Below are positions 25,041 to 33,525 of a stretch of DNA of 64,000 nucleotides, piece by piece. The stretch's first letter is position 1. Each line of letters starts with the position of its first letter. Origin of the DNA: Candidatus Poribacteria bacterium (GTDB lineage Bacteria; Poribacteria; WGA-4E; WGA-3G); contig OY282386.1 in assembly GCA_958295945.1 (NCBI GenBank), forward strand, positions 2,666,001-2,730,000, written 5' to 3'. Made by a program: the position numbers and the translations under genes. The notes under the pieces are model-generated. The model was not told where the DNA came from, made no database searches, and worked only from the letters and a program-made list of their open reading frames with translations.

Positions 25041-27566
25041 TTATTTTTCGGATTTGAGTTCTTTTGCCTTTGCAAAATCTTTTTCTGCTGCCTCATGTTG
25101 TCCGAGTGCTTTCTTTGCAGCCCCACGATTGTAAAAAGTATCCGCATTCTCAGGGTTTAGTTTTATAGCATGTGTCCAATCTTGAATAGCTGCATTATAG
25201 AGTTTTTGTGCCTCTGCTGTCCCCCCTTGTTCTGCTTTAGACTCACCGAGGACATACTTTGCCACCCCGCGATTGTAAAAAGTACTTGCGTCCTCCGGGT
25301 CGATCTGGATTGCGTGCGTCCAATCTTGAATAGCTGCATTATAGAGTTTTTGTGCCTCTGCTGCCTCACCTTGTTCTGCTTTAGACTTACCCAGATCATA
25401 CTTTGCAACCCCTAGATTGTAAAAAGTAGCCGCATCCTCCGGGTCGATCTGGATTGCGTGCGTCCAATCTTGAATAGCTGTATTATAGAGTTTTTGTGCC
25501 TCTGCTATATCCCCTTGTTCTGCTTTAGACTCACCCAGATCGTGCTTTACATTTCCGCGATTGTAAAAAGTACTTGCGTCCTCCGGGTCGATCTGGATTG
25601 CGTCCGTATAATCTTGAATAGCTGCATTATAGAGTTTTTGTGCCTCTGCTGTCCCCCCTTGTTCTGCTTTAGACTTACCAAACTTGTGCCGCGTCTGTCC
25701 GCGCCAGTCGTATATATCAAAACGTATAGGATAATGTAAGACAGCTTTTTCAAAGTTAAGTAGTGCCTTGCTGTAGTTCCCGGCAATAGAATAGTCTTGT
25801 CCTATACCGTAGTAAGCATAGGCACGGATTTGCTCGCGCTGTTGCCAATGTGCTAAAGGTTCCGAGGACACTGATTGATTAAGCAATGCCTTGAGTATAT
25901 TTGATGGAACAGAAATACAGTGATTTCCTGATTTAGTTCCGTGAGTGTTAATCCCAATGACTTCTCCTTTACTGTTAAGCAAAGGACCACCACTACTTCC
26001 CTTCCCAAGAGTTGGGGTAGTCACTATCCATTTGTCCTTGTTCCGGATGTTATGTACTTTCGCCTTTATGACTTCGTATTTGTTACTTGGATATCCCACG
26101 GTAACAATAGATTCTCCAATTTGGATCGTAGAACTATCGCCTAAGGGCAGCGGTGTGCCTTTACCGGATATCTTTAGGACGACGATATCGTTTTCCACGT
26201 CAAACGCAGTAACTTCCTCTACTTCCCAGATTGCCTCGTTGTTGATGAGTTTAACGTAAACAGGTCCAGGTCGGGCAACAACGTGTATATTAGTTGCAAT
26301 TTTATCCTTTTCCACAAAGAAGCCGCTCCCAAAGTAGGTCCTACCTGTCCACTTGATCACGTTGACTGTTGACCCGATGCCTTTGGATTTTATGTGTGCT
26401 GTGGGAGCATTGGTGTCCTCCGTATATTTCAGTTGAACAGATTTACCGTAGTCAACAACGCCTTCGTGGTACAATCGCTGTGCGCGCTCCGCATCTCCGC
26501 TCTCGGATTCGATATCCCCCAATATAGACTTCACGATGCCACGATTATTGTAGGCAGTGGCATGCCGAGGATTAAGTTTTATCGCACGTGTGTAGTCATC
26601 TATTGCTTCTTGATAGAGGAGTTGTGCTTTTTCCACATCACCACTATTGTGTTTGGATTCGCTAAGCCTGAACTTTGCTACGCCGCGATTGTTGTAGGCT
26701 CTGGCATGCCGAGGATTAAGTTTTATCGCACGTGTGTAGTCATCTATTGCCCCAGCATAATTTTCAAGGTTATATTTAGTTAAACCGCGTTTGTAGTAGC
26801 TACGAACATGCTCAGGGTTTAGCGCAATAACTTTATCAAAGTCAACTATCGCGTTTTTATATTCTTTAGCAGTGCTTTTTCCTTCGCCTTGACTATAATA
26901 TAACTCCGCGCGTATATAGGGTCGCCTCTGCCATTCTACTAAAGACTCCAGTGGTGTTGTTTTTGCCAGCAATGTCTTAAGCGCGTTTGAAGGAATAGCA
27001 TAGTTTTCAGAGTCATCACCATACGCGAGGGCAATCCCGATCACTTCTCCATTTCTGTTTAACACGGGACCGCCGCTACTTTCCTTAGAAATAGTGCCTT
27101 TCATTTCAAACCATCTATCGCTTTTCCGGATTTTGTTGATAGTTCCAGGCGTAGCTTTATGTTTTCTATCAGGGTATCCGATAACAGATTCACCGGTTTG
27201 AACCGTATCACTATCTCCTATTGGCAGAGGGCTGCCTTTGCCTGCAATTTTTAAGATGACGAGATTGTTTTTTACATCAAACGCCGCAACACCTTCAACC
27301 GCCAAGATTGTTTCATTTTCACTGAGTTTGGCGAAAATGGGTCCAGGTTGTGCGACAACATGAATATTGGTTGCAATCTTGTCCTTATCCACAAAGAAAC
27401 CAGTACCAACAGTTCTTGATTTTTCGTCTCTATTTATCAAGCGGACAGTGGAATCTTCTGTCAATGCTATTGCTTTTTTAGCAATCTGCTGCGGTGTAAA
27501 TGCACAGGATGGTAAAAAGACAGAGACTATTAGTATACATAATATAGATTTGATGCTGTTTTTCAT
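25041..27566 (-). CDS. Lipoprotein with two trypsin-like domains and TPR repeats
   Basis: An 841-residue predicted lipoprotein (signal MKNSIKSILCILIVSVFLPSC, lipobox Cys21). Protease domain 1 (about 45-205) has His69 (TNIHV) and Ser164 (SSGGP), but Asn101 (KNNLVIL) where catalytic Asp is expected. TPRs fill about 215-385. Protease domain 2 (about 395-590) keeps the full triad (TNIHVVA; ENDIVVL; GSSGGP). A second TPR array follows (about 620-841) and includes four near-identical 48-residue units. Arrangement protease-TPR-protease-TPR is unusual. It is a surface or periplasmic relative of the four cytoplasmic paralogues at 51368-57790 and probably forms an operon with the glycosyltransferase downstream. 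Confidence 0.88.
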   Translation of the reverse strand: MKNSIKSILCILIVSVFLPSCAFTPQQIAKKAIALTEDSTVRLINRDEKSRTVGTGFFVDKDKIATNIHVVAQPGPIFAKLSENETILAVEGVAAFDVKNNLVILKIAGKGSPLPIGDSDTVQTGESVIGYPDRKHKATPGTINKIRKSDRWFEMKGTISKESSGGPVLNRNGEVIGIALAYGDDSENYAIPSNALKTLLAKTTPLESLVEWQRRPYIRAELYYSQGEGKSTAKEYKNAIVDFDKVIALNPEHVRSYYKRGLTKYNLENYAGAIDDYTRAIKLNPRHARAYNNRGVAKFRLSESKHNSGDVEKAQLLYQEAIDDYTRAIKLNPRHATAYNNRGIVKSILGDIESESGDAERAQRLYHEGVVDYGKSVQLKYTEDTNAPTAHIKSKGIGSTVNVIKWTGRTYFGSGFFVEKDKIATNIHVVARPGPVYVKLINNEAIWEVEEVTAFDVENDIVVLKISGKGTPLPLGDSSTIQIGESIVTVGYPSNKYEVIKAKVHNIRNKDKWIVTTPTLGKGSSGGPLLNSKGEVIGINTHGTKSGNHCISVPSNILKALLNQSVSSEPLAHWQQREQIRAYAYYGIGQDYSIAGNYSKALLNFEKAVLHYPIRFDIYDWRGQTRHKFGKSKAEQGGTAEAQKLYNAAIQDYTDAIQIDPEDASTFYNRGNVKHDLGESKAEQGDIAEAQKLYNTAIQDWTHAIQIDPEDAATFYNLGVAKYDLGKSKAEQGEAAEAQKLYNAAIQDWTHAIQIDPEDASTFYNRGVAKYVLGESKAEQGGTAEAQKLYNAAIQDWTHAIKLNPENADTFYNRGAAKKALGQHEAAEKDFAKAKELKSEK
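25170..25715 (-). repeat. Four tandem 144-bp coding repeats
   Basis: Inside the lipoprotein gene, a 144-bp unit (48 codons) is repeated about four times with very high identity; for example AGTTTTTGTGCCTCTGCT recurs at 25201, 25345, 25489 and 25633. Each unit encodes one extended TPR hairpin (AEAQKLYNAAIQDWTHAIQI followed by DPEDA-TFYNRG). Perfect 144-bp phase keeps the frame, so copy number can change without breaking the gene. Confidence 0.9.
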
Positions 27567-27684
27567 AAGAGAAGAATTCTCATTGTTATTGTGTGCTACG
27601 CTTTTCAGTTGACATGTTCATTAAATATGCTACAATAGTATAGTAGATATATTACCACATTTTCAAATTGAAAGGAAACGAATA

Positions 27685-28968
27685 ATGGATTTAACACGTC
27701 AACCACCGCGCCGACCATCTAACTTAGGCGTTGCGGGTATTGTAGGTGCAGCTCGTATGACTGACAAGGCTCGTGCTCATAACAAGGAGATGCTCGGGGA
27801 TTTTGTATATGGAAGGTATTCAGGTTTAGATCGTAGGATATTGGAGTTTTTGGGTATTTCTGCGGACGACTTTGCTGAAGCAGCAGATGAATATGACGAT
27901 GCTGCGCTCAGTGCTTGGATGCTGGAAAAGGGGAACAAAACAGAAGTTGAGATTTCTGCGTTTAATCAATCGGAGTTAGAACGACTACCCGCTGACAAGA
28001 AACATAAGCAGTTGCTTGAAGAAAGATTAGCTAAATATGCCCCTGATAGAACAGATATTAAGACTGTCTTGCAGTCTATTGAACTTGACGATTGGGGTTG
28101 CTTCTGGCAGATAGACCTTACGGTTCGTCCACCGCGCAGTGCGCGTGCAAGAGATGTTGCCGGTATTTGTGGTGTTGCGCGTATGGCAGACAAGGCGCGT
28201 GCAGAACAGACAGGGAAAATCGGTGATTATAAATACGGCGATATTTCTGGGCAAGATGTTCGTATTTTGACATTCCTTGATGTTACGGCAGATGATTTTC
28301 AGGAGGCAGCAGTTGACAATCCGAACGATATTGAACTCGGTGAGTGGGTGCAGGAAAACTGCAGTAAATCACAAGAGGAAATTGATACCTACAATCAGGC
28401 AATGGTCAATCGGGGGCCGGACGAAACGACCCGTGAAAGATTTGAAGCGCGTCGTCAGGAAGTGGATGCAAGTCGCACGGACATCACAACGTGGGTTGCA
28501 CTGCAAGATTTAGATGACGAATTGAGTTTCGGTATCGTTGACCTCAATCGGCGCGCGCCTCGTAGTCCTTACAATACGGATGTTTACGGTATGGTGCATC
28601 TCGCTCGACTGATAGACAAAGGAAGAGCATTTAATGGTAATACATTGGGAGAGTATTTCTATGCAGAGGATTCGGGCATGGATAGGATGGCACTCGGTTT
28701 TCTCGGTGTCCCTGCTGATGAATTTACTGGTGCACTCAAAGAATATTCTACCGATGCTGAGATTGAGGCATGGTTAAAGGAGAACTATGTCAAAAGTGAA
28801 TCAGAAATTGAAGCGTTTAATGAAAAGATAACGAATATGGGACCCGAAAATGAGCGATATCAAGCGATGATGGACCGCATGCTCAAAAAACTTGGTGCTG
28901 AAGATTCGGATATCAGTACTTGGTTTGCAGTGATGGACCTTGATGATGAGAAGACGTTTGCGTTGTAG
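27685..28968 (+). CDS. Protein with three tandem DUF5069 domains
   Basis: A 427-residue soluble protein made of three diverged copies of one ~140-residue domain (about 1-140, 141-283, 284-427). Each starts with a (V/I)DL-x-x-(R/Q)-PPR motif followed by an RM-x-DKARA or RL-x-DKGRA helix, a G-(D/E)-(F/Y) tyrosine-rich strand, a DRRILEFLG-type helix, and closes with W or W-F near a LDD motif. This pattern is what I know as DUF5069, usually found as a single domain of unknown function. ATG 27685 follows GAAAGGAAACGAATA. No signal peptide; its neighbours give no functional hint. Confidence 0.8.
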   Translation: MDLTRQPPRRPSNLGVAGIVGAARMTDKARAHNKEMLGDFVYGRYSGLDRRILEFLGISADDFAEAADEYDDAALSAWMLEKGNKTEVEISAFNQSELERLPADKKHKQLLEERLAKYAPDRTDIKTVLQSIELDDWGCFWQIDLTVRPPRSARARDVAGICGVARMADKARAEQTGKIGDYKYGDISGQDVRILTFLDVTADDFQEAAVDNPNDIELGEWVQENCSKSQEEIDTYNQAMVNRGPDETTRERFEARRQEVDASRTDITTWVALQDLDDELSFGIVDLNRRAPRSPYNTDVYGMVHLARLIDKGRAFNGNTLGEYFYAEDSGMDRMALGFLGVPADEFTGALKEYSTDAEIEAWLKENYVKSESEIEAFNEKITNMGPENERYQAMMDRMLKKLGAEDSDISTWFAVMDLDDEKTFAL

Positions 28969-29085
28969 TCGTTGAACAATTTGTTTGTTTTGCATGATGA
29001 CTTAAAAGGTAATTATGCGGGAATCTATTTCTCAGTTAGGTGATATTTTCAGTAAGAGTTTCAATGAGTTCCTCAAAAGTTGTCT

Positions 29086-29367
29086 ATGTTCGATCATATC
29101 CTTAACCAGATTCAAGAAAAAGTTCGTTCGCGTGAGTATCTATTAACACTTCATGCGGAAGATGAAATGATAGATGATGGACTTACTTACTTTGATGTGG
29201 AAAATGCTTTACTTACTGGTAGAATTGTGGGAAGACAGAAAGATCGACAAACAGATGAATGGAAATATGTCGTTGAAGGCAGAACGCATGGTTCTGAGAT
29301 AGCTGTTATCGTGTCAAAGTTCACTTACAGTAGAAAATTAGTTATCATTACCGTTTATGTAAAATAA
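29086..29367 (+). CDS. DUF4258 protein, probable toxin of a TA pair
   Basis: A 93-residue basic-acidic protein of the DUF4258 type (LTLHAEDEMIDDGLTYFDVENALLTGRIV at the start, WKYVVEGRTHGSEIAVIVSKF, LVIITVY at the end), related to RelE/BrnT-like small toxins. It is followed after 19 bases by a YgiT-type zinc-finger gene, the standard arrangement for this toxin-antitoxin class. ATG 29086 is preferred to a TTG two codons upstream. Activity on RNA is inferred from the family. Confidence 0.8.
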   Translation: MFDHILNQIQEKVRSREYLLTLHAEDEMIDDGLTYFDVENALLTGRIVGRQKDRQTDEWKYVVEGRTHGSEIAVIVSKFTYSRKLVIITVYVK

Positions 29368-29386
29368 ACCTATAAGGAGTTAAACT

Positions 29387-29614
29387 ATGATTTGTGATGT
29401 GTGCGGAAAAGATGGGGCGCGCCAACGTCATCTGACTCGTAGTTATGGGAAAGGGGCGTCGCTTTTGATTATTGAAGATGTACCTGTCATTTGTTGTCCT
29501 CATTGCGGTGAGAGATACATGACTGCACAAACATTGGAACAACTTGAATGCATTAAAAGGTCCCCTGGGAATCTCGCAACAATACGCTCTGTACCGGTTG
29601 CAGTTTTCAAATAA
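29387..29614 (+). CDS. YgiT-type zinc-finger protein, probable antitoxin
   Basis: A 75-residue protein with two CxxC pairs (MICDVCGKDG; VICCPHCGERY), the MqsA/YgiT N-terminal zinc-finger signature. The C-terminal DNA-binding HTH of full-length MqsA is absent; it ends soon after GERYMTAQTLEQLE. That short form usually pairs with DUF4258 toxins, as here. AAGGAG lies just before the ATG. Confidence 0.83.
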   Translation: MICDVCGKDGARQRHLTRSYGKGASLLIIEDVPVICCPHCGERYMTAQTLEQLECIKRSPGNLATIRSVPVAVFK

Positions 29615-30316
29615 CGCATGTCCATACTGGAGCATGACGGCTCCCCAACCTAAAGGATGGGGTTTCCTTTAAGTCACTTTCTCACGGATACTTCCGTTTT
29701 TTGAAAGTGTGGGAAACCTCTTTTATATGCTTATAGCATACTCACTTGGTTTTAAGCCAAGTTAACCGAGACAGCAATTGTCGGGGTGCCCGCCAAGGCA
29801 CGACTAACAGGGTCCTTATGAGGTATCCCCAAATGAGCGACCCAGATACTTTAGTTTTGCGTTCTGTTTGATCGCAGTTGTGGAGGGAACACCTACACAA
29901 TCCTATATAGCGAATGCAGAACTCATCACAAACGACTGGCAAGGATCACAACTTGCAGCGTATACAACCGAATGTGGCTAAGGGATTTAGTCCCAATCCG
30001 TTCCAACCTAAGCAATTAGGTTTGGATAGGACACCTGCAGGTAGCAGGCGATTGCTTTCCTATCCAACGGACTAAATATATGATACCACATTTTAGACGA
30101 AAAGTTAAGTTTTTTCTTGACACAATCACAAGGCCGCCACTACATCCCGCCAGCTAAAGCAAGGGGTTTTGTGGCGGAAGATTAGATAAGCATTGAAAAA
30201 CCTTGAAGCGATTGCAGACGTTGGGTCAGGTAAGAGGACAAATGCAAATGCCGCATGGCGGGGTTTGATCCTGAAGATGCCACGGAAAATTATCAACATT
30301 TCTCAATAAGAAACAA
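29615..30316. other. Gene-free structured element (possible IS200/IS605-type relic)
   Basis: About 700 bases without a credible gene. At 29643-29670 a hairpin, CCCCAACCTAAAGGATGGGG, followed by tttccttt resembles the end structures of IS200/IS605 and TnpB loci (read on the minus strand as a 3' end). At 29985-30077 several nested stems occur: ATTTAGT/ACTAAAT, CCGTT/AACGG, a hairpin CCAACCTAA/TTAGGTTTGG, ATAGGA/TCCTAT and CCTGC/GCAGG. No tnpA or tnpB frame can be found, so this may be a non-autonomous element or a structured RNA. The rest to 30316 shows nothing. Confidence 0.4.
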
Positions 30317-30760
30317 TTGCAAAACAAAACCACATTGATAAATGGAGAAAAGATTTTGTATCTATATCATGGAAGCAAGCAATCTTTTCCAAAATTGAGA
30401 AAACGTAAGGCAAATGCACCACCAGGAAGACCTGCGGAAGAAGCTTTGGATGCTATTTATCTCACACCTGATTTTCTCTTCGCATTGGCTTGCGCGGCAA
30501 GACCACCCGGAGTTTCAAATATCGATCTGACAGAACGAACCATCTGCTTTGAAAATCCGGACCAGTTTGAGCCAAACGAGACGATTTACATCTATTTTGT
30601 AGATCCTACGAACATTTCAGAAGATAAGAAAATCTACATTGACCCGTGGCAGGTTGCTGTCACTGAGGATGAGATAACACCAGATAAGGTTGAAACCTAT
30701 AAATCTGGCGATTTGCTAAAATACTACCGTGTTATAGATTCTTTGGATAAAACCGTTTGA
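30317..30760 (+). CDS. Possible ADP-ribosyltransferase-fold small protein
   Basis: A 147-residue protein with a TTG start (no ATG is available before the conserved part) and no strong ribosome site. The pattern LYHGSKQSFPKL, then EEALDAIYLTPDFLFALACA, then INxxxWQVAV-like strands and E-rich end resembles the H-Y-E layout of DUF3990/Arr-type ADP-ribosyltransferase folds: LYHGS for NAD binding and Y-L-T with a following helix. I infer the fold only. It sits downstream of a toxin-antitoxin pair, but the gap is over 700 bases. It may simply be an unknown protein. Confidence 0.45.
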   Translation: MQNKTTLINGEKILYLYHGSKQSFPKLRKRKANAPPGRPAEEALDAIYLTPDFLFALACAARPPGVSNIDLTERTICFENPDQFEPNETIYIYFVDPTNISEDKKIYIDPWQVAVTEDEITPDKVETYKSGDLLKYYRVIDSLDKTV

Positions 30761-30868
30761 AGACAAGGGTGGACGAAGAATTTTCTTATACGGATTAACA
30801 ATTAGTAGGTAGCAAGAACATTTAAGGAATATATGTCTTTAAGGTTAGGCAAGAAAGGAGAATAAAAA

Positions 30869-31840
30869 ATGTATATTGGAACATACAACGCTATTTATAA
30901 AGTGAATGAGAATGGGAACGATGAACCCTTGAAGGTCTTTGAAGGTACAGACCACCAAGATCTTGATAGAAGAGGTCCTTATTGTGCAATGGTTTCTCTT
31001 TCAGGTGGTCAAGCAGCGGCATGTGCTCTGTCGAATGGAACCATCCTGGTTTTATCGGAGGATGGTGAAAGGCGAATTCCAACAGGTATAGAAGATCCAA
31101 TCGCTTCGTTACTAGTTGTTCGTGAGGATCCATTGACAATGCTCATTGGAACAGATGAAGGTGCCTATGTGTATCGTCTTCTTGGTGAAGAAGGACCAGC
31201 AGAAAGGGTCGTTTCGTTTGATGAATTAGATTGTCGGGAAGATTGGTATACGCCTTGGGGAGGTCCACCAGCGGTGCGGACTCTGGCCAAAACCAAAGAC
31301 GGTTATTGTTATGCTGATATTCATGTCGGGAGTATTATGCGTTCATCCGATGAAGGCGTTTCGTGGGAACCTGTAACACCAGAACTCAATAAAGATGTCC
31401 ATCAAGTCGTTACGTGTGCTGCGGAAGATAATTATGTTTATGCAAACACTGCTAACGGGGTGTATGTCAGTACAGACCGTGGAGACTCTTGGGTGAACCG
31501 TCTTGATGGTTTACCGGTTCGCTACGGCACGGCTATTGCAGTACATCCATCAGAAGCAGACTTGATGATCGCTTCAGTTCAAAACGGACCGAGAGGCGGT
31601 GGTGCTTGGCTTTGTCGCTCAGAGAATGGTGGGGAGACTTGGACTCAACTCAACGATCACCTCACGGAATCCACTGATCGTATTAGAACGGGTGGAATTG
31701 CATTCACATCCAATGGAACAGCGTGGGCAGTTATCGGTAAGACGTTATACATCGGTCAGGAACGAGCCACTAAGTGGCAGCCATTCTGGACAGCACCCGA
31801 CGATGAAAATGAGTATCCCATACAGACTTTAGCTGCCTAA
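30869..31840 (+). CDS. BNR/sortilin-like beta-propeller protein
   Basis: A 323-residue protein made of short beta repeats with Asp-box-like motifs (SSDEGVSWEPV; STDRGDSWVNR; SENGGETWTQL), the S-x-D-x-G-x-x-W signature of BNR repeats in sialidases and VPS10-like propellers. There is no signal peptide, so it should be cytoplasmic. AGGAGA precedes the ATG by 6 bases. It is probably co-transcribed with the glyoxalase-fold gene 24 bases downstream. No catalytic residues of a sialidase are apparent; the function is unknown. Confidence 0.75.
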   Translation: MYIGTYNAIYKVNENGNDEPLKVFEGTDHQDLDRRGPYCAMVSLSGGQAAACALSNGTILVLSEDGERRIPTGIEDPIASLLVVREDPLTMLIGTDEGAYVYRLLGEEGPAERVVSFDELDCREDWYTPWGGPPAVRTLAKTKDGYCYADIHVGSIMRSSDEGVSWEPVTPELNKDVHQVVTCAAEDNYVYANTANGVYVSTDRGDSWVNRLDGLPVRYGTAIAVHPSEADLMIASVQNGPRGGGAWLCRSENGGETWTQLNDHLTESTDRIRTGGIAFTSNGTAWAVIGKTLYIGQERATKWQPFWTAPDDENEYPIQTLAA

Positions 31841-31864
31841 TATGTTTATGTGTAGGATTAAAAA

Positions 31865-32230
31865 ATGAATGTCTTAGGAATTGATTTTACTTTTTTTGCT
31901 GTAAAAGATATGGAGGAATCTATCACCTTTTACCGTGATGTACTTGGTATCCCACTTGCGGGACTAGCACATGAAGGTAAATGGGCAGAATTTCAAATTA
32001 ATCCAGGAACGTTGGCGTTAGGAGAAGGTGATTTCTTTACGGAACCCGGTGGCGGAATGGTGGCACTTGCTGTTGAGGACGCGAAAGCTGCCGTTGAAGA
32101 ATTAGAACAAACTGGAATCAAGGTCATTTCACCGTTAGGGGAATCCAACGTATGTTATTTTGCAGTTGTCGAAGACCCTGACGGTAATCGTGTCATCATT
32201 CATCAGCGAAAGGATAATACATTTGGTTAA
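31865..32230 (+). CDS. Glyoxalase/VOC superfamily protein
   Basis: A 121-residue single-module vicinal-oxygen-chelate protein: an N-terminal F-AVKDMEESITFYRDVLGIPL, central AEFQINPGTLALGEG, and a C-terminal VVEDPDGNRVIIHQ that ends with the usual E/H-type metal-binding strand. Single VOC modules dimerise to form a metal site and include glyoxalases, dioxygenases and antibiotic-binding proteins. The substrate is not predictable. Confidence 0.85.
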   Translation: MNVLGIDFTFFAVKDMEESITFYRDVLGIPLAGLAHEGKWAEFQINPGTLALGEGDFFTEPGGGMVALAVEDAKAAVEELEQTGIKVISPLGESNVCYFAVVEDPDGNRVIIHQRKDNTFG

Positions 32231-32309
32231 TTGTGATTACCAACAGAATCTGAACATATACAATAAATAGACTTCATTTGGAATCGTAAAACGTAAAGGA
32301 GTTAATGTA

Positions 32310-32567
32310 ATGGACTACAGAGACATAATAACCATTGAACCTGATAAAAGGGGAGGAAAACCGTGCATTCGTGGGATGCGGATCACCGTCTATGATGTAT
32401 TAGAATACCTTGCATCGGGAATGGCGATAAGGGAGATTCTTGATGATTTTCCTTATTTAACCGAGACTGATATCAGAGCATGTCTTGCTTATGCTGCTGA
32501 TAGAGAAAAAGCACAAATGGTTGTTTACACGAATGAAACTTCTATTCGATCAGAACCTATCACCTAA
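32310..32567 (+). CDS. DUF433 antitoxin
   Basis: An 85-residue DUF433 protein with the hallmark KPCIRGMRITVYDVLEYLASGM and EILDDFPYLTETDIRACLAYAADRE, a small winged-HTH-like DNA-binding module. AAAGGAG lies upstream of the ATG. Its 3' end overlaps the start of a DUF5615 gene by 35 bases, the usual toxin-antitoxin pairing. Confidence 0.9.
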   Translation: MDYRDIITIEPDKRGGKPCIRGMRITVYDVLEYLASGMAIREILDDFPYLTETDIRACLAYAADREKAQMVVYTNETSIRSEPIT

Positions 32568-32871
32568 ACTTGTAACTCGTCTGATAGATTTGTTTCCCGA
32601 TTCTACACATGTTCAATATGTTGGGTTAGATACATCAGCAGATCCTATATTATGGCGTTATGCCCGGGATAATGACTATATCATTGTATCAAAGGATGCA
32701 GACTTCGGTGAAAAAAGCACAATACATGGTCATCCTCCTAAAGTGATTTGGCTTAGACATGGGAATAGTTCTACCAATTCCGTAGAAAAGATATTGACAG
32801 ATCATTATTCAGATATTCAAACCTTAGTGAATAATCCAGAGCAAGGACTACTAATTGAGGGGTGTGCATAA
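32533..32871 (+). CDS. DUF5615 PIN-like toxin
   Basis: A 112-residue PIN-like (Mut7-C type) protein beginning MKLLFDQNLSPKLVTRL, with DNDYIIVSKDADFGEK and VIWLRHGN. The acidic residues (D6, the DAD motif) match the metal-binding nuclease positions of this family. The reading frame is open upstream to 32485, but the family start is at 32533. Partner of the overlapping DUF433 gene; likely an RNase toxin. Confidence 0.9.
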   Translation: MKLLFDQNLSPKLVTRLIDLFPDSTHVQYVGLDTSADPILWRYARDNDYIIVSKDADFGEKSTIHGHPPKVIWLRHGNSSTNSVEKILTDHYSDIQTLVNNPEQGLLIEGCA

Positions 32872-32892
32872 ATAAATTTGATTCTAAGCTTA

Positions 32893-32982
32893 TGTCGTAG
32901 GTCGGGTAGAACGCAGTGAAACCCGACACAATCGTATTGAGTCTTGCATGTCGGGTTTCGCAAGCTCTACCCGACCTACAAA
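32893..32982. repeat. REP-like inverted repeat
   Basis: GTAGGTCGGGTAGA and its complement TCTACCCGACCTAC bracket about 60 bases that contain a second inverted pair, GAAACCCGACA / TGTCGGGTTTC. It resembles the widespread REP/BIME-like GTAGGTCGGG palindromes seen in many bacteria. It lies directly downstream of the toxin-antitoxin pair. Confidence 0.85.
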
Positions 32983-33158
32983 ATCTTGTCCTTTTTGCAT
33001 CCTTTTTGCACTAAAAATGGTGTCCATCCACATGAAGAAGTTTGTGATGTGTGTCACCATCTATGTTGATCCACCGATTATTTATGCACACCCCTCTACT
33101 AATTTTGTTATAAGTGTTATTCACTGTAGAATTTGTCTTTATGTTAGCCTATAAATAC

Positions 33159-33412
33159 TATAGTTTGGACAGTTTTTGTTCAGTGGAAGTTGAGTCTTCA
33201 ACGGAGAAACTATTTTCAGCGAGTTTCCCATATCGGGGGAACCCCACGAAAAATGCTGCACTCCAGCGGAGTGCTATGTTTATAGAAACGTTATGGCATA
33301 TTCTCGCACTCCAGCGGAGTGCTATGTGTTAATTCATACATACCGCTCCGCTGGAGCGGGGAGGTTGTTCCATACTGTGGCTATAAACATATTGCTCCGC
33401 TGGAGCAAAGAG
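33159..33412. repeat. Dispersed repeat family B copy 1 with GCACTCCAGCGGAGTGC palindromes
   Basis: The segment 33159-33314 is almost identical to 49999-50154. It begins ACTATAGTTTGGACA and contains a short open frame with GTTCAGTGGAAGTTGAGTC. It is followed by palindromes GCACTCCAGCGGAGTGC (twice, near 33260 and 33307) and related GCTCCGCTGGAGC forms (near 33345 and 33390). No gene is supported here. Confidence 0.85.
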
Positions 33413-33525
33413 CGTTTGTGTATTGTGTCAGAATTGGGTAACAGATGTCGTCCAACAAATTTCTTGTCCTAAACTCACGTATGAAAATTGTCCAAAGTAT
33501 AGTATAAATAAGAAAGGAATATAAT

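Noticed and set aside
25170-25715. Tandem 144-bp repeats considered as CRISPR or as cysteine-rich small ORFs on the plus strand
   Set aside because: The repeats are inside a long minus-strand frame and encode TPR units; the plus-strand frames are shadows of them.
33114-33332. Short frames inside the family B repeats (also 50009-50194)
   Set aside because: They are conserved only because the repeat is conserved, start outside it in different ways and lack ribosome sites.
33200-33420. Repeated palindromes considered as a CRISPR array
   Set aside because: Repeats are few, perfectly self-complementary, irregularly spaced and linked to a longer dispersed repeat; there are no equal spacers and no cas genes.
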